A program made the translations under genes and the position numbers. Shown here in pieces: positions 43,221 to 52,596 of a DNA stretch of 64,000 bases. The notes below the pieces were generated by a model. It was not told where the DNA came from and searched no databases. It was given only the letters and a program-made list of their open reading frames with translations. Numbering within the stretch: position 1 is the first letter of the stretch; each line of letters opens with the position of its first letter. Source of the stretch: Gudongella sp964575895 (lineage in GTDB: Bacteria > Bacillota > Clostridia > Tissierellales > Tissierellaceae); the NCBI GenBank assembly GCA_964575895.1, contig CAZNTE010000009.1:1-64000 (forward strand), written 5' to 3'.

Positions 43221-44150
43221 TTGAATAGAAAAATTGACTTATACTTACTTACAGGATTTTTAGGGGCTGGAAAAACAACATTCCTTACTAATATTCTAAA
43301 TGACTTGCAGGACCATAAGGTGGGAGTCATAATGAATGAGTTTGGAAGAGTTAGTATAGATGGTGAAATAATAAAAAAAGATGGATTAGAACTAACTGAG
43401 TTAAATAGGGGATCTATCTTTTGTTCATGTTTAAAATTGAATTTTGCCCATGCTATGGTGGAAATGGCAGACAAGGATCTTAAGTACTTGTTTGTAGAAT
43501 CCTCAGGATTGGCAGATCCTTCAAATATTGGGGAGATATTAGAAGGTGTCAAATCAGTTAAAGGAGATGTGTATGACTACAAGGGAGCAGTGTGCATAAC
43601 TGATACTAACAACTTTCTAGATCAAGTGGATGATATAGAAACTCTTGAAAGACAAATAAAGCATTGTCATCTAGCAGTGCTTAGCAAGACAGACCTAGTT
43701 GATGATGATACCCTTACCAAAACAATAGAAAAAATCAGGGGTATAAACCCTATAGTTCCCATTGAAACAGCAAGTTTTGGAAGATTAGATTATAAGTTTT
43801 TAGATGAGGATTTATTAAAGTATTCCTGGAGTGAAACTGAAGATACAACTAACGCTCCGGAAAATAAGCCTAAGACAATATTGATAGACTTTAATGAACC
43901 TTTGAAAAAGAAAGAAGTTATTAAATTTATCGATGAGATAAAAAATGATGCATACAGAATAAAGGGATTTGCAATTTTAGAAGATGGTTGGAATCAAATA
44001 GATGTTGTGGGTAGGAAAATAGATTTTACAAAGAGTAAAGATAGAGGGAGCCAGCAAATAGTTGTTATTTCTAAAATAGGGCCTCAGATTATTAGACCAA
44101 TTGCAAAAGTATGGGAAGAAAATTTAAAGGTCAGCATGAAGATGAAATAG
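43221..44150 (+). CDS. G3E family GTPase (CobW/YeiR-like)
   Basis: A 309-residue COG0523 protein, a family of GTP-driven metal chaperones. The P-loop is LTGFLGAGKTTFLTNIL near residue 12, followed by VIMNEFGRVSIDGEII and FVESSGLADPSNI; SKTDLVDD is the G4-like motif. The usual CxCC metal site is CSCL (Cys 68 and 70), so one cysteine is missing. It starts with TTG behind TAGGAGAG, 26 bases after arsR, so both share a promoter. nrfA follows 82 bases later. It might deliver a metal, but the sequence cannot say which. Confidence 0.85.
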   Translation: MNRKIDLYLLTGFLGAGKTTFLTNILNDLQDHKVGVIMNEFGRVSIDGEIIKKDGLELTELNRGSIFCSCLKLNFAHAMVEMADKDLKYLFVESSGLADPSNIGEILEGVKSVKGDVYDYKGAVCITDTNNFLDQVDDIETLERQIKHCHLAVLSKTDLVDDDTLTKTIEKIRGINPIVPIETASFGRLDYKFLDEDLLKYSWSETEDTTNAPENKPKTILIDFNEPLKKKEVIKFIDEIKNDAYRIKGFAILEDGWNQIDVVGRKIDFTKSKDRGSQQIVVISKIGPQIIRPIAKVWEENLKVSMKMK

Positions 44151-44232
44151 GGGGTAACCCCTTTTTTTAAACTAAAATAATTGAAAATTCAGTAAATATT
44201 TGGGTATATAAAATAGGAGGAGGTGTAATAAA

Positions 44233-45411
44233 GTGAAAGCAAAATTTATGGTGCTAGTTATAATCATTCTGATGGTACTTACAGGTTGTGCAAGTAAGGT
44301 TGAAGAAGTAGAAATTAAAACTGCTGAAGACTGGAAAGATCAACATTCTGATATTTTTGCTTCCTACATGAGCAATTCAGAAATGGTAGAGACTACCTTT
44401 GGAGGATCCGTGCCCATTGATTATTTGGAAAAGTATCCTGAGCTGAAGGTATTCTATGATGGCTATGGATTTAGTATTGAGTATTTAAGGGCAAGGGGCC
44501 ACGTTTATGCCTTAGAAGATGTTATACATACCAAAAGACCAAAGGCTGCTGCTAGTTGTTTTGCATGTAAAAGCCCTGATTACTTAAAACTTGTAACTGA
44601 AGAAGGAGATAAAGTTCATTCCATGACCTTTGAAGAAGTTACCCCAAGTATGATAAATACTATTAGTTGTTATGACTGTCATGAAAATACACCAGGTGTA
44701 ATAAATGTATCCAGGGGTCACTTCACAGAAGGATTAACACATTTAGACAAAGAGTATAAGCCAAATGATATGGTTTGTGGTCAGTGTCATGTTGAGTACT
44801 ATCAAGATCCTGAAACTAGAGAAGTTACTCTACCTTGGCACAATGGTTTAGGGACTGATGGAATGATCCAGTATTTTGACTCTATTGAATACTCAGATTG
44901 GGTACATCCAAAAACTAACTCTCCTCTACTTAAGGTTCAACATCCAGAATTTGAAACCTTCAATGGGAGCTTACATTCCGGATTCAACCTATCTTGCACT
45001 GATTGTCATATGCCTCAAGTTCAAGGAAATAGTGGTGAAACTATAAAATCTCATCATTGGACAAGCCCTCTTAAAACAGTTGAACAGTCATGTTTAGGCT
45101 GTCATCAAAGTGATACCACTAGTTCTCTTATAGCAAGGGTTGAAGGAGTTCAAGGGCAAGTTGAAGCTAGAATGATGGAAGCCTCATTAGTTCTGCAAGA
45201 GCTGATTAGTGAATTGGTAAAAGAGACTAACTCTCAAACAGTTAGTGATCAAGTACTTGAAGAAGCAAGATATAAGCACAGGGTTGCTCAATTTAAATGG
45301 GATTTTGTATTTGTTGAAAACAGTGAAGGTTTCCATAACAAAGCAATGGCCTTAAAAGAATTGGATGATGTAATAAGAATTGCAAATGAAGGTTTAGATT
45401 TGATAAGATAA
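44233..45411 (+). CDS. nrfA: Cytochrome c nitrite reductase (pentahaem NrfA), lipoprotein form
   Basis: Reduces nitrite to ammonia outside the membrane. It has five haem sites: CFACK (109-113, the lysine-ligated catalytic haem typical of NrfA), and CYDCH, CGQCH, CTDCH and CLGCH at about 146, 182, 255 and 287. Active-site patterns YFDSIEYSDWVHPKTNSPLLKVQHPEFE are in place. The N-terminus is a lipoprotein signal (VLVIIILMVLTGC, Cys 19), so it is held on the outer face of the single membrane. No nrfH quinol dehydrogenase or cytochrome c maturation gene is nearby. It starts at GTG 44233 behind AGGAGGAGG. At 392 residues it is a little short for NrfA. Confidence 0.93.
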   Translation: MKAKFMVLVIIILMVLTGCASKVEEVEIKTAEDWKDQHSDIFASYMSNSEMVETTFGGSVPIDYLEKYPELKVFYDGYGFSIEYLRARGHVYALEDVIHTKRPKAAASCFACKSPDYLKLVTEEGDKVHSMTFEEVTPSMINTISCYDCHENTPGVINVSRGHFTEGLTHLDKEYKPNDMVCGQCHVEYYQDPETREVTLPWHNGLGTDGMIQYFDSIEYSDWVHPKTNSPLLKVQHPEFETFNGSLHSGFNLSCTDCHMPQVQGNSGETIKSHHWTSPLKTVEQSCLGCHQSDTTSSLIARVEGVQGQVEARMMEASLVLQELISELVKETNSQTVSDQVLEEARYKHRVAQFKWDFVFVENSEGFHNKAMALKELDDVIRIANEGLDLIR

Positions 45412-45457
45412 GAGGGAGGTGGATTACCATCTTCCTATTATTATTTTGGAGGGAAAT

Positions 45458-45820
45458 ATGACCATAAATAAGAAAATCAAGATATGGAAGAATAATTATG
45501 TATATAAACAGGTTGAAAGAATAATTCTTCCTGATTTTAATCAGTCTGAAATTGAGAGATTAGAAGTTGAATTTTCAGGAAGAGTACAGAAGGTTGGATT
45601 TAGATTGGAGATTTATCTTCTGGCAAAGAAGTTAGGATTAACTGGATTTGCAGAAAATCTTCCTAATGGAAAAGTTCTAATGGAAGTTCAGGGAGAAAGA
45701 GAAAAAATAGATTTTCTTCTAGAATTCATGAAAGGATTAATAAGGGCTAAGGTTGAAAAAGTAATTATAAAAAAGATGGATAAGATTAGCAGGGAAGATT
45801 CATTTATTATCACGGAGTAA
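45458..45820 (+). CDS. Acylphosphatase-domain protein
   Basis: A 120-residue protein whose central part (about 40-100) is an acylphosphatase fold: VEFSGRVQKVGFRLEIYLLAKKLGLTGFAENLPNGKVLMEVQG. The catalytic Arg in GFR and Asn in AENLPNG are both present. About 35 additional residues precede the domain and are not typical of the roughly 90-residue stand-alone enzymes. It may hydrolyse acyl phosphates such as acetyl phosphate, or be a divergent member. The ATG follows TGGAGGG, and it may be read through from nrfA, 47 bases upstream. Confidence 0.82.
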   Translation: MTINKKIKIWKNNYVYKQVERIILPDFNQSEIERLEVEFSGRVQKVGFRLEIYLLAKKLGLTGFAENLPNGKVLMEVQGEREKIDFLLEFMKGLIRAKVEKVIIKKMDKISREDSFIITE

Positions 45821-45837
45821 AGTAATTATATTTTTTC

Positions 45838-45866
45838 TTGACATTGGTCATTAGGTTTGTTACATT
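45838..45866 (+). promoter_or_regulatory. guaB promoter
   Basis: TTGACA (45838-45843) and TACATT (45861-45866) are 17 bases apart, just before the IMP dehydrogenase gene. No purine riboswitch is seen here. Confidence 0.7.
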
Positions 45867-45909
45867 AGTAAGAAAATATTAACAGGGAAATCTTAAAGGA
45901 GGAATTGAT

Positions 45910-47361
45910 TTGGAATTTGCAGGTGAGGGTTTAACCTTTGACGATGTACTTTTATTACCAGGTAAGTCAGAGGTTCTTCCAAGAAATACCAATGTTAGCA
46001 CATACTTGACTAAAAAGATAAAGCTTAATATACCCTTGATGAGTGCAGGAATGGATACTGTAACAGAATCTAGAATGGCCATTGCCATGGCAAGAGAAGG
46101 TGGAATAGGAATTATTCATAAGAATATGTCAATCGAGAGACAAGCTCTTGAAGTGGATAGGGTTAAAAGATCAGAACACGGAATAATAACAGACCCATTT
46201 TTTCTATCAAGAGACCATATTATAGCAGATGCCTTAGAACTTATGGAAAGATATAGAATTTCTGGAGTTCCAATTGTAGATGAAGAAAACAAACTAGTTG
46301 GAATACTTACAAATAGAGATATTAGATTTGAGAAAGACATAACACAAAAAATTGATGATGTTATGACAAAGGAAAATCTAATAACTGCACAAATTGATAT
46401 AACCATGGATGAAGCTTTGGATGTAATGAAACAGTATAAGATAGAGAAACTTCCATTGGTGGATGATAATTTTAAACTAAGTGGATTAATTACTATAAAA
46501 GATATAGAGAAATCCATTGAGTTTCCAAACTCTGCCAGAGATGAGAGGGGTAGACTTCTGGCTGGAGCAGCTGTTGGTGTTACTGATGACATGCTAAAGA
46601 GAGTAGAAGCTTTAGTTAAAAGCCAAGTAGACGTTGTAGTTCTTGACACAGCTCATGGTCATTCCAAGGGAGTATTAGATGCTGTGAAAAGCATTAAGAA
46701 TAACTTCCCTAATTTACAAGTAATAGCAGGAAATGTTGCCACAGCAGAAGCAACATATGATTTAATACAAGCAGGAGCAGATGCAATCAAAGTTGGAATT
46801 GGTCCTGGATCAATCTGTACAACTAGAGTTGTAACAGGTATTGGAGTTCCACAGATAACAGCAGTTATTAACTGCTCAAAAGCAGCAAATGAATTTAATG
46901 TTCCAGTAATAGCAGATGGTGGAATTAAATATTCTGGGGACATAACAAAAGCCATAGCAGCCGGTGCAAACATTGTAATGGCAGGCTCTTTGTTTGCAGG
47001 TACTGAAGAGAGTCCAGGTGAAGAGGTTCTATTTGAAGGTAGAAGGTATAAGGAGTATAGAGGAATGGGCTCCATGGGAGCAATGGATTCAGGTAGTAAG
47101 GATAGATACTTCCAAGAAGGAACCAAGAAGTATGTTCCAGAAGGCGTTGAAGGAAGAGTTCATTATAAGGGTAAATTAGGTGATGTTGTCTATCAGCTAA
47201 TAGGAGGATTAAAATCAGGAATGGGATATGTTGGAGCAAAAGATATTTCTGAGCTACAAGAAAAAGCAAAGATGATAAAGATATCATCAGCTACCTTAGT
47301 TGAAAATCATCCCCATCACATAACAATAACCAAGGAATCACCAAATTATCAAAGAGGATAA
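45910..47361 (+). CDS. guaB: IMP dehydrogenase
   Basis: Converts IMP to XMP, the first committed step to guanine nucleotides, with NAD+. It has 483 residues. The barrel is interrupted near 90-205 by a pair of CBS domains (MERYRISGVPIVDEENKLVGILTNRDIRF and MKQYKIEKLPLVDDNFKLSGLITIKDIE). The catalytic cysteine is in GIGPGSICTTRVVTGIGVPQ near 300. The phosphate site ADGGIKYSGDI, the flap region and the SMGAMDSGSKDRYFQ stretch are present. It starts with TTG behind AAAGGAGG. It is a stand-alone transcription unit, separate from the purine cluster at the right end. Confidence 0.97.
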   Translation: MEFAGEGLTFDDVLLLPGKSEVLPRNTNVSTYLTKKIKLNIPLMSAGMDTVTESRMAIAMAREGGIGIIHKNMSIERQALEVDRVKRSEHGIITDPFFLSRDHIIADALELMERYRISGVPIVDEENKLVGILTNRDIRFEKDITQKIDDVMTKENLITAQIDITMDEALDVMKQYKIEKLPLVDDNFKLSGLITIKDIEKSIEFPNSARDERGRLLAGAAVGVTDDMLKRVEALVKSQVDVVVLDTAHGHSKGVLDAVKSIKNNFPNLQVIAGNVATAEATYDLIQAGADAIKVGIGPGSICTTRVVTGIGVPQITAVINCSKAANEFNVPVIADGGIKYSGDITKAIAAGANIVMAGSLFAGTEESPGEEVLFEGRRYKEYRGMGSMGAMDSGSKDRYFQEGTKKYVPEGVEGRVHYKGKLGDVVYQLIGGLKSGMGYVGAKDISELQEKAKMIKISSATLVENHPHHITITKESPNYQRG

Positions 47362-47366
47362 GCTAT

Positions 47367-47395
47367 AAGGATCTGATTAAAAGCAGGTCCTTTTT
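47367..47395 (+). terminator. guaB terminator
   Basis: AAGGATCTG and CAGGTCCTT (one G-T pair) are followed by a short T run. Confidence 0.75.
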
Positions 47396-47481
47396 CATAT
47401 GCAAATCCATCTATACTTTTAAAGACTATTGTAGTAAAATTAAGTCATATTTACACTATATGAGGAATTAAGGTGATCATG

Positions 47482-50403
47482 ATGAAAATTGGACTTGATG
47501 TTGGTTCCACTACCCTTAAGTGTGTTGTAATGGATCAGGAAGAGAATTTACTTTTTAGTTCATATGAAAGACATTATTCTCAAATCAAGGAAAAAACCAT
47601 TGTACTCTTGGAAGAAATTACTAGTAGGTTTCCAGATGTTGAAAACTTCTATTTATCAATTTCAGGTTCAGCAGGAATGGGACTAGCTCAAAGATTTGAC
47701 ATACCATTTATACAAGAGGTTTATGCTACGAGATTGGCAGTATTAAAGATGGTCAATAATCCCGATGTGGTTATTGAGCTAGGTGGAGAAGATGCTAAAA
47801 TATTATTTTTATCTGGAGGAATGGAAGTTCGTATGAATGGATCCTGTGCAGGTGGAACAGGAGCCTTTATTGATCAGATGGCAACACTAATGGGAGTTAG
47901 TTTGACTGATTTAAATGAATTAGCTAAGGGTTATGATAAGACATATACAATAGCATCAAGATGTGGTGTTTTTGCTAAATCTGATATTCAGCCTCTTATA
48001 AATCAAGGTGCTAGTAAAAATGATATATCAAAATCAATATTCAATGCAGTTGTCAATCAAACAATAGGTGGACTAGCCCAAGGAAGACCTATAAAAGGAA
48101 ATATAGTTTATCTAGGTGGACCCTTAACCTTTTTTTCACAACTTAGAGAAAGTTTTAACTCTTCCTTGGAGTTAATTGGAATTTGCCCAGAAAATTCCTT
48201 GTATTTTGTAGCCATGGGGGCAGCATTGAGTCCTATGGAGAAGAAAATTTACATTAAGGACTTACTACTGAGATTTAAAAGATCAGATGAGATAAAAACC
48301 TTTGGAGGATTAAATAAGCTTTTCCATGATGAAAAAACTTACATAGGCTTTAAGGATAGACATGATAGAGAGATAGTTAGTTCAGTTGATCCTAATCTTT
48401 ATAATGGGGATGCCTTCTTAGGAGTAGACGCAGGAAGTACCACCATTAAGGCTGTTGTAATAGATGAGAAGGAGAATATATTATCATCAATGTATAGATC
48501 AAATCAGGGAAATCCAGTTCCCCTGGTTAAGGAATTTTTACTGGATTTTTATAGGAATTACCCACATATAAATATTAAGACATCAGCAGTAACGGGTTAT
48601 GGAGAAGAATTGATGAAGAATGCTTTTAATCTTGATTATGGAGTTGTGGAGACCATAGCTCATTATACTGCAGCGAAAAAATATCGGGAGGATGTCGACT
48701 TTATAATAGACATTGGAGGTCAGGATATTAAATGTTTTAAGATTAGAGATGGTGTTATAGATTCAATATTTTTAAATGAAGCATGTTCCTCAGGATGCGG
48801 ATCATTTCTCCAATCATTTGCTGAAGCTTTGGGCTACTCCATAGATGAATTTGCCAAATTGGGTTTATATGCAACAAATCCAGTTGACTTAGGCTCAAGA
48901 TGTACTGTGTTTATGAATTCATCTGTGAAACAAGCACAGAAGGATGGGGCTACTATAGCAGATATATCAGCAGGTTTGTCCATAAGTGTAATCAAAAATG
49001 CATTATATAAGGTTATTAGAGCAAACTCAGCTAGGGACTTGGGAGAGCGTATTGTAGTTCAGGGAGGAACTTTTTATAACGATTCAGTATTAAAAGCATT
49101 TGAAGATGAAATTAAGCATAGGGTAATTAGACCAAACATCTCAGGATTAATGGGAGCTTATGGTGCAGCTATATATGGCAAAAATCAAATAGATCATAGG
49201 GGAGAACATTTAGGACTACTTGATTTAGAGAATTTCTCTCATAAGGTTAAAGTTGTTCTTTGCAACCTATGTGAGAATAATTGCAGACTAACAGTTAACA
49301 ACTTTGGTGATGGAAGAAAGTTTATCGGTGGGAATAGATGTGAAAAACCCATAAAGAATCGTTTAAGTGATACAAGCTATAATATTTATGATGAAAAGTT
49401 AAAGCTTTTAGGTGAGTATAAACCTCTCCTGGGAAGAAGAGGTACAATTGGAATACCCATGGTATTGAATATGTTTGAATTACTTCCATTCTGGCATACT
49501 CTATTTTCCTTGCTTGACTTTGAAGTAATAGTATCTCCATATTCAAATAGGGATACATATATAAGGGGTCAACATACTATCCCATCAGATACTGTGTGTT
49601 TTCCTGCAAAACTAGTCCATGGTCATATTGAGTATCTACTAGATAAAAAGGTTGATAAAATATTCTACCCCTGTTTAACCTATAATATCAATGAGAAGAA
49701 AGGTGATAATCACTTTAACTGCCCTGTAGTTGCTTATTATCCGGAAGTTATAGCAGCAAATGTGGGAAGAATAAAAGAGACCAAATTTATTTTCGATTAT
49801 CTAGGGTTTGATAACATAAAATTATTAGTAAAGAGGATACATGAAATATTAAAGGCTGACCATAAGGATATAAAACTAAATGAAGTTAATTTAGCTGTAT
49901 ATAGAGCTAAAAAAGAGTATGAGAGATACATGGGGAAACTACAAAAAAAAGGTGAAGAGTTTCTAGAACTTGCTAAAATGGAAGATAAGAAGGTTGTTGT
50001 TCTAGCAGGTAGACCTTATCACATAGACCCAGAGATCAACCATGGAATAGGAAAGCTATTAACTGAATATAATGTAGTGGTTTTATCAGAGGACTCAATA
50101 AGTCACTTGGCTGGAAGGACAAAAACGGACATTTTAAATCAGTGGACTTATCACTCAAGATTGTATTTAGTTAGCGAATATATATCAAAATTAGATAATG
50201 TTCAACTAATACAACTGGTTTCCTTTGGATGTGGATTAGATGCCATAACATCAGATGAAGTAAAAGGGATTTTAGAAGAGAATAAGAAGATATATACTCA
50301 GATAAAAATAGATGAAATTTCTAATTTAGGGGCTGTAAAAATCAGAATAAGAAGTTTGCTTGCTGCCATTGAACAAAGGGAAAGAGAGATGATGATGGTA
50401 TGA
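47482..50403 (+). CDS. Acyl-CoA dehydratase activase, large protein with two BcrAD/BadFG ATPase domains
   Basis: A roughly 973-residue protein related to HgdC-type activators of radical 2-hydroxyacyl-CoA dehydratases. Two ASKHA ATPase modules are in tandem: MKIGLDVGSTTLKCVVMD with the Cys motif NGSCAGGTGAFIDQMATLMG, and FLGVDAGSTTIKAVVIDEKE with ACSSGCGSFLQSFAEALG. These cysteines would hold a bridging 4Fe-4S cluster. A DUF2229-like region follows from about residue 640 (SDTVCFPAKLVHGHIEYLLDKKVDKIFYP). It likely forms one system with the gene at 50400, whose ATG overlaps this stop codon. A dehydratase core is not adjacent, so the substrate is unknown. ATG 47482 is preferred for spacing from AAGGTGATC; 47479 is possible. 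Confidence 0.87.
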   Translation: MKIGLDVGSTTLKCVVMDQEENLLFSSYERHYSQIKEKTIVLLEEITSRFPDVENFYLSISGSAGMGLAQRFDIPFIQEVYATRLAVLKMVNNPDVVIELGGEDAKILFLSGGMEVRMNGSCAGGTGAFIDQMATLMGVSLTDLNELAKGYDKTYTIASRCGVFAKSDIQPLINQGASKNDISKSIFNAVVNQTIGGLAQGRPIKGNIVYLGGPLTFFSQLRESFNSSLELIGICPENSLYFVAMGAALSPMEKKIYIKDLLLRFKRSDEIKTFGGLNKLFHDEKTYIGFKDRHDREIVSSVDPNLYNGDAFLGVDAGSTTIKAVVIDEKENILSSMYRSNQGNPVPLVKEFLLDFYRNYPHINIKTSAVTGYGEELMKNAFNLDYGVVETIAHYTAAKKYREDVDFIIDIGGQDIKCFKIRDGVIDSIFLNEACSSGCGSFLQSFAEALGYSIDEFAKLGLYATNPVDLGSRCTVFMNSSVKQAQKDGATIADISAGLSISVIKNALYKVIRANSARDLGERIVVQGGTFYNDSVLKAFEDEIKHRVIRPNISGLMGAYGAAIYGKNQIDHRGEHLGLLDLENFSHKVKVVLCNLCENNCRLTVNNFGDGRKFIGGNRCEKPIKNRLSDTSYNIYDEKLKLLGEYKPLLGRRGTIGIPMVLNMFELLPFWHTLFSLLDFEVIVSPYSNRDTYIRGQHTIPSDTVCFPAKLVHGHIEYLLDKKVDKIFYPCLTYNINEKKGDNHFNCPVVAYYPEVIAANVGRIKETKFIFDYLGFDNIKLLVKRIHEILKADHKDIKLNEVNLAVYRAKKEYERYMGKLQKKGEEFLELAKMEDKKVVVLAGRPYHIDPEINHGIGKLLTEYNVVVLSEDSISHLAGRTKTDILNQWTYHSRLYLVSEYISKLDNVQLIQLVSFGCGLDAITSDEVKGILEENKKIYTQIKIDEISNLGAVKIRIRSLLAAIEQREREMMMV

Positions 50404-51722
50404 GTAGAGTAACAAGAGTCGAATTTACCAAAGAAATGAAGAAGGAATATACAATTCTTTGCCCAGATATGGCACCTATACATTTTAATCTATTGGAAAG
50501 AGTATTTAGAAATTTTGGTTATAACTTAGTAGTTCTTAAAAATACAGGACAAGCTGTAGTTAATGCAGGCTTGAAGAATGTACACAATGATACCTGCTAT
50601 CCAGCACTTTTAGTAATTGGGCAACTGATTGATGCCTTAAATAGTGGAGAATATCCTCTTGATAAGGTAGCCTTAATGATTACTCAGACAGGAGGCGGAT
50701 GTAGAGCATCTAACTATATCCACCTCTTAAGAAAAGCCTTGATTAAAGGCGGTTACAGTCATGTACCAGTAATATCACTAAATGCTGGAGGTCTTGAGAA
50801 GAATAGTGGATTTAAAATTCCTATTAAAATGATAAAACAAGCAGTTGCAATTCTTGCTTACGGAGATTTATTGATGCTACTTGATAATCAAGTTAAGCCC
50901 TACGAAATCCATAAGGGTGATTCAAAGACTAATGTTGAAAAATGGTTGAAATACTTTGGAGATGAATTTTCAAGAAATAAAGGGGTAGGGATTAGTTCAA
51001 TCAAAACAAATATGGAAAATATAGTAAAGTCATTTAAAGAAATACCAATAGAAAAAAGTGAAAAGGTAAAAGTAGGTATAGTTGGGGAGATATATGTTAA
51101 GTTTGCTTCCCTAGGTAATAATAACTTAGAGGAATTTCTATACAATGAACAGTGTGAAGTTATGATTCCAGGATTGTTAGGATTTATAATGTATACCATA
51201 GAAAATGGTGTTATTGACCATCAACTTTATGGGAAAGGGAAGATTAAAAGTATTGTGATGAAGAAGATAAATGATTATCTTGGATCTATAGAGGAGATCA
51301 TGATTGAAGCTATCAAGAACTTTAGTAACTTTACAGCACCATCACCCTTTAACCATTTAAAAGACCTGGTGGAGGATGTAATAGGATTGGGCTGTAAAAT
51401 GGGTGAAGGATGGTTGCTTCCAGGGGAGATAGTTGAGCTTATTAGTAAAGGTTATGATAATATAGTCTGTACTCAACCCTTCGGATGTCTACCCAATCAT
51501 ATAGTTGGTAAGGGTGTAATTCCAAACATCAAGAAGAAGTATCCTGAAGCAAATATTGTCTCTATTGATTATGATCCTGGAGCAACTAGAGTTAATCAAG
51601 AAAATAGAATAAAACTCATGCTTGCAGTTGCCAAGGAAAAGATGACAGAAGAATATATTAACTGCTTGAAGGTTGAAATTGACGAAAAAATAAATAACAA
51701 TATTACAGTTAGTATTACTTAA
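50400..51722 (+). CDS. Acyl-CoA dehydratase activase-related protein, C-terminal part of the system
   Basis: A 440-residue protein overlapping the previous gene by ATGA. It looks like the C-terminal region of the large (about 1400-residue) activase proteins found as one polypeptide in many clostridia: cysteines in NDTCYPALLVIGQL, TQTGGGCRASNYIHLLRKAL and VCTQPFGCLPNHIVGKGV resemble the 2-hydroxyglutaryl-CoA dehydratase D-component fold that binds a 4Fe-4S cluster. The two proteins together match that long form. It may be a scaffold or electron-accepting partner. A perfect terminator follows. Confidence 0.82.
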   Translation: MSRVTRVEFTKEMKKEYTILCPDMAPIHFNLLERVFRNFGYNLVVLKNTGQAVVNAGLKNVHNDTCYPALLVIGQLIDALNSGEYPLDKVALMITQTGGGCRASNYIHLLRKALIKGGYSHVPVISLNAGGLEKNSGFKIPIKMIKQAVAILAYGDLLMLLDNQVKPYEIHKGDSKTNVEKWLKYFGDEFSRNKGVGISSIKTNMENIVKSFKEIPIEKSEKVKVGIVGEIYVKFASLGNNNLEEFLYNEQCEVMIPGLLGFIMYTIENGVIDHQLYGKGKIKSIVMKKINDYLGSIEEIMIEAIKNFSNFTAPSPFNHLKDLVEDVIGLGCKMGEGWLLPGEIVELISKGYDNIVCTQPFGCLPNHIVGKGVIPNIKKKYPEANIVSIDYDPGATRVNQENRIKLMLAVAKEKMTEEYINCLKVEIDEKINNNITVSIT

Positions 51723-51752
51723 TAAGATTGCCAAAATTTTGGCAATCTTATT
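51721..51752. terminator. Terminator of the activase operon
   Basis: A 16-bp perfect palindrome arm (AATAAGATTGCCAAAA and its complement). Its T-rich right side follows the stop codon. Confidence 0.75.
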
Positions 51753-51787
51753 TAATGTGTGTTACTATAGTAATTGGAGGTGTATTT

Positions 51788-52561
51788 ATGTGGACTAGAA
51801 GTGATTTAAAATACCAAGCGAAAGGGTTTCTAAGGTCCTTTTATTGGAAGGCATTTATTGTTTGTCTTATAGCATCAATATTTACTTCCGGAGGGAATGC
51901 AAAAAAAGAAACCCATTATGATGTCAATGCTACTATACCTACAGTGGAAACTGAGGAATACTATTTGGAATTAGGACCAGGACCCAATGGAATTATTTTT
52001 GATCAGTTTTTTGAGAACCCTTTTACTTTAAGGGTGGGAGGTTTTGGGACTGTGCTCTTAATTGGTTTAATCAGTATGGTTTTAGTAATTATAATTGGCA
52101 ACCTATTAATTGTCGGGGAGAAACGGTTTTTTATAAATTCTTTTAAAGGAGAAGAAGTTAAAGTATCAACAGTATTTTCAACTATGAAAAAGGGCCAATG
52201 GGCAAGGTTAGCTGGCAAGATGTTTTTGCTGGATTTATATCTGTTTTTATGGTTTTTATTATTTATAATTCCTGGAATTATCAAGTCCTATGAATATAAG
52301 TTTGTCCCATACATATTAGCAGAAGATCCAGAAATATCCTTAAGCGAAGCAATAAGGATAAGCTCAAAGCTTACTGATGGAGAAAAAGGAGATATGTTAA
52401 TTCTTGACCTATCATTTATAGGATGGCATTTGCTTGGAGGGTTATTATTTGGTATAGGAAGTATCTTTGTTAACCCTTACCAGAGGGCTACATTTGTAAA
52501 GTTATATGAGCATTTACGAGGAGATTTTAAGACAGGAATTTATGAACAATTTTATGAGTAA
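51788..52561 (+). CDS. DUF975 family membrane protein
   Basis: A 257-residue integral membrane protein of the DUF975 type: cytosolic start MWTRSDLKYQAKGFLRSFYWKAFIVCLIASI, a non-membrane segment of about 50 residues, four more hydrophobic segments and the family's ILAEDPEISLSEAIRISSKLTDGEKGDMLILDLSFIGWHLLGGL in segments. The function is unknown. The ATG at 51788 follows GGAGGTG. It is a single gene, and its 3' end meets a lipoprotein gene from the other strand. Confidence 0.87.
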   Translation: MWTRSDLKYQAKGFLRSFYWKAFIVCLIASIFTSGGNAKKETHYDVNATIPTVETEEYYLELGPGPNGIIFDQFFENPFTLRVGGFGTVLLIGLISMVLVIIIGNLLIVGEKRFFINSFKGEEVKVSTVFSTMKKGQWARLAGKMFLLDLYLFLWFLLFIIPGIIKSYEYKFVPYILAEDPEISLSEAIRISSKLTDGEKGDMLILDLSFIGWHLLGGLLFGIGSIFVNPYQRATFVKLYEHLRGDFKTGIYEQFYE

Positions 52562-52568
52562 AATATAC

Positions 52569-52596
52569 AAATCCCAAAGGTATTCCTTTGGGATTT
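52569..52596. terminator. Hairpin between the converging DUF975 and lipoprotein genes
   Basis: AAATCCCAAAGG and CCTTTGGGATTT form a 12-bp stem around TATT. T runs are short on both sides; it overlaps the minus-strand stop codon. Confidence 0.6.

Noticed and set aside
46116..47287. Three long antisense frames over guaB
   Set aside because: All lie in the shadow of the conserved IMP dehydrogenase gene and have serine-rich, featureless translations without translation signals.
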